Position numbers and translations under genes: made by a program. A stretch of DNA of 5,022 bases from JBAWZR01 sp037142915 (GTDB taxonomy: Bacteria; Patescibacteriota; Minisyncoccia; Moranbacterales; UBA1568): contig JBAWZR010000062.1 in NCBI GenBank assembly GCA_037142915.1, positions 1 to 5,022 on the forward strand, given 5' to 3'. Shown here one piece after another: positions 1 through 5,022 of this stretch. Within the stretch, counting starts at the first letter, position 1. Each line of letters starts with the position of its first letter. The notes beneath the pieces were generated by a model that searched no databases, had not been told where the DNA came from, and saw only the letters and a program-made list of their open reading frames with translations.

Positions 1-2
1 GT

Positions 3-704
3 GATGATGTTTCCGGTATGACTTTGAATGCCGCTTTTTCTTCAAAAAACATTTCAGGATTTTGGCTTCCAACTAATACTATTCCCAATGGAAAGGTATT
101 TTGGAATAACAATCAGGATGCTTATCCTGGTATGCCTGGCAGACTGAACTGCGATGTGAACGGTAAATTGATAGCGAGTATACCCAATGTGGCTCCAACC
201 AGTACAGGCAGACTCTTGCTTGGACTAACGGATGCGACGCAATACGGTTGGCAAACCACCAATCAGTGGATATTGCCTGCGGGTGCGTTTATCGTCAATA
301 CTGCTGGAGACTACAAACTGCCTCTGAGTGCGAGTGTCTTTCAAAAGATAGAAGCCGTCTACGACAAGAATCAACAAAAACTGACGCTCACAATCAGTGG
401 CGATAGTCGAATGTTGAATGCGTTTTATGGTCTTACCTCTATCGATCAAGTCACCGCTCAAGTTTGGTTTGACGCGTGGATAGTTCCGACCGGTCAGGTT
501 TCAAAACTGATTCAAGGAACGATTACGAGATCAAGTGCTGGTGTGTGGACACTCGTGTTTACGGGATTACCTCCAAGTTTTGGCGGGAATGCGTATCTAA
601 CACGCATCAATGGCGTCTTAGCTTGGCAAAGTGTCTCAGCCTTCGCTTTTGGGTCGGGAATCGTGGTGGATGTGACTGCGGCGGACTATGTGATGCCGAA
701 ATGA
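3..704 (+). CDS. C-terminal part of an unrecognised beta-rich, probably secreted or surface protein (5' partial)
   Basis: The frame is open from the left edge, reading Asp-Asp-Val-Ser-Gly before the first Met at base 18, so the true start probably lies outside the window and the 228 residues from that Met are only the C-terminal part. I do not recognise the family. The visible protein is rich in Thr, Ser, Asn, Gly and aromatic residues. It has one Cys (in LNCDVN) and no membrane span, and it alternates short hydrophobic strands with Gly/Asn/Pro turns, for example VTAQVWFDAWIVPTGQV and AGVWTLVFTGLPPSFGG. This resembles extracellular beta-sandwich or fibre-like proteins, which is inference. It ends at TGA 702-704, and a strong terminator follows about 50 nt later, supporting a real gene end and UGA as stop. 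It is convergent with the receiver gene. Coding status is likely; function is unknown. Confidence 0.75.
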   Translation, partial: DDVSGMTLNAAFSSKNISGFWLPTNTIPNGKVFWNNNQDAYPGMPGRLNCDVNGKLIASIPNVAPTSTGRLLLGLTDATQYGWQTTNQWILPAGAFIVNTAGDYKLPLSASVFQKIEAVYDKNQQKLTLTISGDSRMLNAFYGLTSIDQVTAQVWFDAWIVPTGQVSKLIQGTITRSSAGVWTLVFTGLPPSFGGNAYLTRINGVLAWQSVSAFAFGSGIVVDVTAADYVMPK

Positions 705-726
705 AAGTTTTTCAGCAATGACACTG

Positions 727-776
727 AAGGAGAAATATATATGAACAATGAACGACCTTATCTCGCAATGAGATAG
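727..776 (+). other. Shine-Dalgarno plus 11-codon micro-ORF overlapping a terminator
   Basis: AAGGAG at 727-732 lies 8 nt before ATG at 741. The ORF encodes MNNERPYLAMR and stops at TAG 774-776. Its second half forms the stem of the terminator at 753-791, so translating it would interfere with terminator folding, the geometry of leader-peptide attenuation. However, no same-strand gene lies downstream before the convergent receiver gene, so there is no obvious target. This is the best Shine-Dalgarno match I see upstream of any ATG in the window. It may be a chance match or a remnant; translation is unproven. Confidence 0.25.
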
Positions 777-791
777 GGCTGTTTTACTTTT
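753..791 (+). terminator. Rho-independent terminator after the left-edge gene
   Basis: CCTTATCTC (756-764) pairs with GAGATAGGG (770-778) over 9 bp with one G-U pair, around a GCAAT loop. After one mismatch, three further pairs (753-755 with 780-782, one of them G-U) extend the stem. A T-rich tract, TTTTACTTTT (782-791), follows. The minus strand has no comparable T tract after the hairpin, so it should act mainly on rightward transcription from the gene ending at 704. Confidence 0.85.
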
Positions 792-867
792 GGTTTATTA
801 TTGCATTGAGGTCTTCACCTACTGGAAGTAAAGCTGTTCAATTCCTCCTGTTTTCCAAAATATTTTA

Positions 868-1269
868 TTACGAAGGCAGGACCTCACGGACGATGTCGAC
901 GGCTTTTTGGGGGGTGGTGAGGGCTTTGATGAGGTAGAAATTCGTGTGCTCAAGTTGACCGACCTCGCGGAACATATCCTCGTCATCGACATTGGAAAGG
1001 ACGATGATAGGGATACCCTTGAGCTCCGGATCCTGGCACATTTCTTGGATGACTTCTACGCCGTTCTTGACTGGCATCTGGATGTCGAGGAGGAGGATAT
1101 CAGGTTTTCGTTCGCGGACCAGGGCGAGTCCTTCAGCACCATTGACGGCTGTGAGTACATCGTATCCGGACTGTTCGAATTTAGTTTTGTAAATTTCCAA
1201 AATATTCTCGTCATCATCGACGATACAGACGGTCTGTTTAAAATTATTTTTCGCGGAAGGTGCTTCCAT
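868..1269 (-). CDS. Single-domain response regulator (CheY-like receiver)
   Basis: The 133-residue protein is a complete receiver domain with no output domain. Family landmarks are all visible: the acidic Mg-binding pair D18-D19 in VCIVDDDEN, the phospho-acceptor D62 in LLLDIQMPVKNG, the switch Ser S92 in IIVLSN, and the conserved Lys K115 in FYLIKA. The usual cis-Pro after that Lys is Ala. It should be phosphorylated by a histidine kinase and signal by protein contact; neither kinase nor target is in the window. I chose ATG 1269 because the fold begins about 11 residues later. An in-frame ATG at 1368 would add 33 low-complexity residues and overlap the upstream gene. No Shine-Dalgarno precedes either start. 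It lies 79 nt downstream of the PEGA gene on the same strand and stops with TAA. The receiver assignment is firm; the partners are unknown. Confidence 0.95.
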   Translation of the reverse strand: MEAPSAKNNFKQTVCIVDDDENILEIYKTKFEQSGYDVLTAVNGAEGLALVRERKPDILLLDIQMPVKNGVEVIQEMCQDPELKGIPIIVLSNVDDEDMFREVGQLEHTNFYLIKALTTPQKAVDIVREVLPS

Positions 1270-1312
1270 AAGATGAGTATTGTTTACAGGTAAATAATTT
1301 GATAACAATTTC

Positions 1313-1321
1313 AGTATAACA
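1313..1321 (-). promoter_or_regulatory. Candidate extended -10 promoter for the receiver gene
   Basis: Read on the minus strand, the sequence is TGTTATACT, an extended -10 (TGn plus TATACT, 5 of 6 to consensus). It lies about 45 nt upstream of the ATG at 1269 and just past the PEGA stop codon. No -35 is seen at 16-18 bp; a TTGTTC lies 23 bp away, which is too far. It could give the receiver its own transcript in addition to any read-through from the PEGA gene. Confidence 0.4.
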
Positions 1322-1348
1322 CAAAACGGATTTTTTTGGGTGAACAAA

Positions 1349-2830
1349 CTATTGCTGGATGATGCCAAAACGGTAAATCGATTCGGGGAATGGAATGCTT
1401 GAAATGGAGGTATTGTTTGAGGAATCCCCTGATGATTTGAGGAAAAAAAGCTTGTTCGCAGAGAAAACCGGAGTTATTTGCCGTATATCCGAGGGATTAC
1501 CGAGGGGGATTTTTTGGCTGATACGGGAGCGGGTATCGATTTCGATGAGCTCTACATCGGATGGTGTAGCAAGAAGAATGTGTTCGTAGTCTTTGGTCCA
1601 TTGAACGAAGTGAATCGGTTGCGAGAAGCGGGCAATTTCATTGATCTGGTTTTTGCGGCGGGCCGGTTGGGTGTTCCAATCGCGGAGAAAGTAAACGGAG
1701 ATATCCGAGTTATTCCAAAAGAGAAGTTTTTTGCCATCATTGGAGAATTGGGCATCGGTAACAGATTGGGAGAGGGTTGTGAAAACTGATTGATCGGGAT
1801 TGTTATTGAGTAGCGTGAGCGTTTGTTTGGTTCGATCGAGAAGAATGGCTCGGTTGATATCGTAAACAATAAGGGAAAAATTGTCGTCCGACTGGATATT
1901 TTGGATAGATTGAGTGGTAATCTGAGTACGATCATCGGGAGTATCGAGTGGAGCCTGCCAGATGAGGAAAGAGGGCGATTCAAACGTGTAGAGGGTATTG
2001 CCGGAGATGTCATATCCGAGGACATTTTTCGCGAGAGATATTGTATTGGAGTCGTCGAGCGAGAGTGCGATGAGAGTGAAATTATTGAGGAAAAGGAGTG
2101 TGTTGGGAGCTTGAGGATCCCAACGAAGGTCTTTTGCAGAAGCCGCGTCGGTGATGTCTATGAGACGAGTGGCGGGAAACGATTCGTCTGAGAGAGAAAC
2201 GATGAAGTAGTCTCGAGTAGTATCGGCGGTGTACAGGGGGAGGGTAATTGCATTGCTCTCGGGTGACCACTCTATGTTTTCGAGATTATCTGATTTGAAA
2301 AACGATTGTAGTCGGGAGAATACCCGTTGTGTTTCGCCAGTCTGTGTATTGACGGTGTAGACCGAAGCCTCTGCTTCATTTTGTACGCTATAAGCGAGGA
2401 ATTTTTGGTCGGGCGAAGGATAGAATTTTTGGATGGATGATTGGGAAGCGAGAGTTGTTTGGTTGTATGTGTTACGGACGAGCGTGATATTCCAAAAGTC
2501 GGTCGACACGCCACTTGAGACGGAAACTTCTTTTTCCCAGGTCTGGAATCCATCAGCGGAGACGGTAATGTGATGGAGTCCCGGGCGAATGCCACTGAGG
2601 TGGTAGGCATTGTTGATAGCGCTCACTTGAGCATCAGCTGACTGATTGTCGAGTGTGAAGTGGATAGTGCTAGCAGGATTGACCTTGAGCGAGATAGAGC
2701 CGGTATAGACAAAAATCCCGCGACCGAATTGGTACCGGTAACCGAAGCTGTAGAAGATGATGCCGCCGATAGTGGCGAGGCAGAGAATGACGGAGATCCA
2801 AAAAAAGAAAGTTCGACTGTGAAAATGCAT
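1349..2830 (-). CDS. Membrane-anchored PEGA domain protein with beta-propeller-like repeats
   Basis: The 493-residue protein starts with a short basic tail and one membrane span (about residues 8-28), giving an N-in anchor with the rest outside. Residues about 43-118 form a PEGA-type domain: GSISLKVNPAS, then a LSGIRPGLHHITVSADGF core and a TWEKEVSVSSG strand. PEGA domains are small beta modules common in envelope proteins. From about 135 to 480 are repeated blade-like units of the TolB/WD40 style, each with a W/F-S-P/N-D-like turn followed by two strands: FYPSPDQKFLAYSV (136), IEWSPESNAITLPLY (186), LRWDPQAPNTLLFL (235), AQFSNDGKKLLFW (360), VQWTKDYEHILLA (409). No catalytic motif is visible. 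A scaffold or sensor role at the cell surface is inference. ATG 2830 is the only start that keeps the membrane anchor; no Shine-Dalgarno is seen. It stops with TAG, followed by the receiver gene. Confidence 0.93.
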   Translation of the reverse strand: MHFHSRTFFFWISVILCLATIGGIIFYSFGYRYQFGRGIFVYTGSISLKVNPASTIHFTLDNQSADAQVSAINNAYHLSGIRPGLHHITVSADGFQTWEKEVSVSSGVSTDFWNITLVRNTYNQTTLASQSSIQKFYPSPDQKFLAYSVQNEAEASVYTVNTQTGETQRVFSRLQSFFKSDNLENIEWSPESNAITLPLYTADTTRDYFIVSLSDESFPATRLIDITDAASAKDLRWDPQAPNTLLFLNNFTLIALSLDDSNTISLAKNVLGYDISGNTLYTFESPSFLIWQAPLDTPDDRTQITTQSIQNIQSDDNFSLIVYDINRAILLDRTKQTLTLLNNNPDQSVFTTLSQSVTDAQFSNDGKKLLFWNNSDISVYFLRDWNTQPARRKNQINEIARFSQPIHFVQWTKDYEHILLATPSDVELIEIDTRSRISQKIPLGNPSDIRQITPVFSANKLFFLKSSGDSSNNTSISSIPFPESIYRFGIIQQ

Positions 2831-2855
2831 AGAAAAAAGAGAAACTAATACCTAT

Positions 2856-2884
2856 ATTGTAGTGAAAAACACACAGAAATGCAA
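2856..2884 (-). promoter_or_regulatory. Sigma70-type promoter of the PEGA gene
   Basis: On the minus strand a -35 TTGCAT (2879-2884) and a -10 TACAAT (2856-2861) are separated by exactly 17 bp. The predicted start site is near 2849, leaving an untranslated leader of only about 20 nt before ATG 2830. That leader is U/C-rich and has no Shine-Dalgarno. The -35 sits 17 bp from the left arm of the inverted repeat. Confidence 0.65.
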
Positions 2885-2901
2885 ATCGTCATTATGATAC
2901 C

Positions 2902-2994
2902 TGTCATTGCGAGCGAAGCGCGGCAATCTCATCTAAAAAAGAAAAAACTTGTATTTTTGTTGCGGGAGATTGCCACGCTTCGATCGCAATGACA
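2902..2994. repeat. 93-bp inverted-repeat element (dispersed palindromic repeat type)
   Basis: A left arm at 2902-2930 (beginning TGTCATTGCGAGCGAAGCG) is matched by the reverse complement of 2966-2994 at 27 of 29 positions, around a 35-nt A/T-rich centre. A further outer pair, TCATTA (2889-2894) and TAATGA (2999-3004), may extend the stem across an asymmetric gap. Sequences of the form GTCATTGCGAG...GGCAATCTC are familiar to me as dispersed, often palindromic intergenic repeats in many unrelated bacterial genomes. The element encodes no protein and lies between two divergent genes. It could be a non-autonomous mobile element (MITE or REP-like); no clear target-site duplication is visible. Confidence 0.8.
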
Positions 2995-3035
2995 AAAGTA
3001 ATGAGGCATTCGTTCCGCACAAAGTATTTTTAGTG

Positions 3036-3041
3036 TACACT
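3036..3041 (+). promoter_or_regulatory. Weak -10 candidate for the membrane protein gene
   Basis: TACACT at 3036-3041 is a 4-of-6 match to the -10 consensus and would start transcription about 31 nt before ATG 3080. The sequence 17 bp upstream (TTCCGC) is a poor -35. An alternative is TACAAA at 3069-3074, only 5 nt before the ATG, which would give an almost leaderless mRNA. Neither is strong. Confidence 0.25.
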
Positions 3042-3079
3042 GAAAGAGTGAAGAGGTTTTCATTTCAATACAAATACTT

Positions 3080-3601
3080 ATGCCAACGCTGCCTACAAAT
3101 ATTCAATCGGGTTTTCAGTGGTTTATGAATTTGCTCCCGGCGACTTTTGTGGGAGATATTTCTTTTTGGTTGATTTTTTTTGGCGCAAGTATCGGATTGG
3201 GATTGTATCTCGGGCGCTCGCAACTGGTCAATGTAGTGCTGTATGGGTATATTGCTTTGGCTTTGCAGTCGAGTCTGCCACCAACAGTTTTTGATTTCTC
3301 GATTTCCTATGGCCGGGTGGCTGTATTCGGCGGGTTACTCCTTCTGATGATTGCGGCGGGCAATTATTTATTTGATATTCATATCCCCAATGCCAGTTCG
3401 GATTTTTTTTGGCGGATTTTGATAATGGGTTTTCTCGCGGCGGGGATGATATTGAGTATCGCGCTCACCCTGCTCCCCAAACGAGAGATGCTTCAATATA
3501 TGTCGCTTGCATCGTATACTCTCTTCGCTGATCCATGGGCGTTCATCATCTGGCTGGCACTCCCGCTCGTTTTCTTGTGGATTATCAATAAAAGGCTCTA
3601 A
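3080..3601 (+). CDS. Unrecognised multi-spanning membrane protein
   Basis: The 173-residue protein is strongly hydrophobic, with four or five predicted spans at about residues 27-44, 50-66 (weaker), 79-98, 112-132 and 152-169, ending in a short basic tail (NKRL). The first span carries a GASIGLGLYLG glycine pattern suited to close helix packing. Soluble loops are short, and no catalytic, nucleotide-binding or metal-binding motif is visible. I cannot assign a family. It is vaguely like the small four-helix CvpA-type proteins in size and span number, but I see no diagnostic motif. ATG 3080 is the first Met. No well-placed Shine-Dalgarno exists; GAAGAGG lies more than 20 nt upstream. The gene ends in tandem stops (TAATAA) about 76 nt before the rRNA promoter, with no terminator between, so its transcripts may run into the rRNA leader. 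Confidence 0.8.
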   Translation: MPTLPTNIQSGFQWFMNLLPATFVGDISFWLIFFGASIGLGLYLGRSQLVNVVLYGYIALALQSSLPPTVFDFSISYGRVAVFGGLLLLMIAAGNYLFDIHIPNASSDFFWRILIMGFLAAGMILSIALTLLPKREMLQYMSLASYTLFADPWAFIIWLALPLVFLWIINKRL

Positions 3602-3677
3602 TAAGAGATTATATGAGAATTTTCGGGGTGAGATGGATGGGTATTTTTGGGAGTTGAGGGGATGTTTAGGAAAAAGC

Positions 3678-3705
3678 TTGACAAGCCCTGAAGAGTTGCT
3701 ATACT
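3678..3705 (+). promoter_or_regulatory. Strong sigma70 promoter of the rRNA operon
   Basis: A perfect -35 TTGACA (3678-3683), a 16-bp spacer and -10 TATACT (3700-3705) preceded by TGC give an extended -10. An A-rich tract (3671-3675) lies just upstream of the -35 and could act as a modest UP element. The predicted start is near 3712, about 255 nt before the 16S 5' end. It is the closest match to consensus in the window, as expected for rRNA. Confidence 0.85.
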
Positions 3706-3711
3706 GGAAAA

Positions 3712-3966
3712 GCAAATGAGGTTTGCTCTGTTTTTTTTAGTCATAAAACGAAGCGCGAAGGCGGTTTTTTTATTCGAAAGAAAACAGTAGAACGAAGTTT
3801 GCCTGAACATTAACAATTGAAAAACCTAAAACAATCACAATTTTTTGTGGTTAGTCCTAAATCCTCGTTGCTTTCGAGCAGCGGGGTAAACAAGAGTCTA
3901 TTCAAAATCTTGTCTCGGATTTATTCGAGACATTATATCGGTTCAGCCCCTTTCGAGGAGCTGAAT
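3712..3966 (+). promoter_or_regulatory. rRNA operon leader with four hairpins
   Basis: No gene lies in this stretch. Four local hairpins are visible: 3833-3852 (8 bp, TTTT loop), 3863-3886 (10 bp with two G-U pairs, TTCG loop), 3912-3931 (8 bp, TTTA loop) and 3942-3965 (nine pairs with one mismatch, TTCG loop). The last ends immediately before the inferred 16S 5' end. TGCTCTG at 3724-3730, about 12 nt after the predicted start, weakly resembles a boxA antitermination site (E. coli TGCTCTTTAACA). A small CGC/GCG hairpin followed by seven Ts (3754-3771) looks like a weak terminator. Leader RNAs normally pair with sequence past the 16S 3' end for RNase III cleavage; that partner is outside the window. 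Confidence 0.6.

Positions 3967-5022
<1,056 letters not shown>

Noticed and set aside
702..704. UGA read as glycine (code 25 of Gracilibacteria and Absconditabacteria)
   Set aside because: About 1,030 codons in four genes contain no internal UGA, Gly is encoded by GGN, and the UGA at 702 is followed within 50 nt by an intrinsic terminator.
907..1293. 128-codon plus-strand ORF opposite the receiver gene
   Set aside because: It is antisense to a complete receiver domain with all active-site residues. The frame is an open shadow with acidic low-information sequence and no Shine-Dalgarno.
1270..1368. Extended receiver start at ATG 1368
   Set aside because: It would add 33 residues with no domain homology, overlap the end of the PEGA gene by 20 bp, and it lacks a Shine-Dalgarno. 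ATG 1269 starts close to the fold.
1395..2848. Several plus- and minus-strand ORFs of 60-160 codons within the PEGA gene
   Set aside because: They overlap a 493-residue frame with a membrane anchor, PEGA domain and repeat pattern. None shows a recognisable motif.
2902..2994. CRISPR repeat or intrinsic terminator reading of the inverted repeat
   Set aside because: There are only two copies, in inverted orientation, with no spacer periodicity. It lies upstream of both divergent genes, so there is no transcript end for it to serve, and no T tract follows directly.
3602..3677. Terminator for the membrane protein gene
   Set aside because: Only a 4-bp CTCT/AGAG hairpin at the stop codons is visible, with no T tract, so none is annotated.
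3754..3771. Terminator or attenuator in the rRNA leader
   Set aside because: The stem is only three G-C pairs plus a mismatch before the T run. It is too weak to call as a terminator and is mentioned only in the leader entry.

Overview
The window most likely comes from a bacterium of the Candidate Phyla Radiation (Patescibacteria). The evidence is a partial 16S rRNA gene at the right end (about 3967 to the edge). It starts with an intact 27F site, is about 58 nt shorter than the E. coli numbering before position 515, and has base changes at several near-universal sites: the 338 region, the 515/530 loop, position 921, h31 and h35. A membrane-anchored PEGA/beta-propeller protein and a small receiver protein with an atypical Lys-Ala motif also fit such an organism. 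About 1,030 codons are read without an internal UGA, and one gene probably ends in UGA. This argues against the UGA=Gly code of Gracilibacteria and Absconditabacteria. I cannot assign a class from this window.

Layout, left to right. (1) Bases 3-704, + strand: the 3' part of an unrecognised beta-rich protein open at the left edge, followed by a strong intrinsic terminator at 753-791. An 11-codon micro-ORF with a good Shine-Dalgarno overlaps that terminator. (2) Bases 868-1269, - strand: a stand-alone CheY-like receiver protein, convergent with gene 1. (3) Bases 1349-2830, - strand: a 493-aa protein with an N-terminal membrane anchor, a PEGA domain and a TolB/WD40-like repeat region. It lies 79 nt upstream of the receiver on the same strand, so the two may be co-transcribed, although the receiver also has its own extended -10 candidate. 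(4) Bases 2857-3079: a divergent intergenic region with a promoter for the PEGA gene and a 93-bp inverted repeat of a dispersed-palindrome type. (5) Bases 3080-3601, + strand: an unrecognised 173-aa multi-spanning membrane protein. (6) Bases 3678-3966: a near-consensus promoter (TTGACA, 16 bp, extended -10 TATACT) and a roughly 255-nt rRNA leader containing four hairpins. (7) Bases 3967-5022: 16S rRNA, cut by the window end near E. coli position 1115.

The protein genes do not form an obvious pathway. The receiver and the PEGA/propeller protein could belong to one envelope-sensing unit, but that is inference. I see no mobile element with a transposase, no CRISPR array, no tRNA and no defence system. 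The most informative content is the 16S gene itself. In it, core helices (the 530 pseudoknot, h35 and the 338 hairpin) have changed sequence by paired compensatory substitutions that keep the structure, while also breaking common PCR primer and probe sites.
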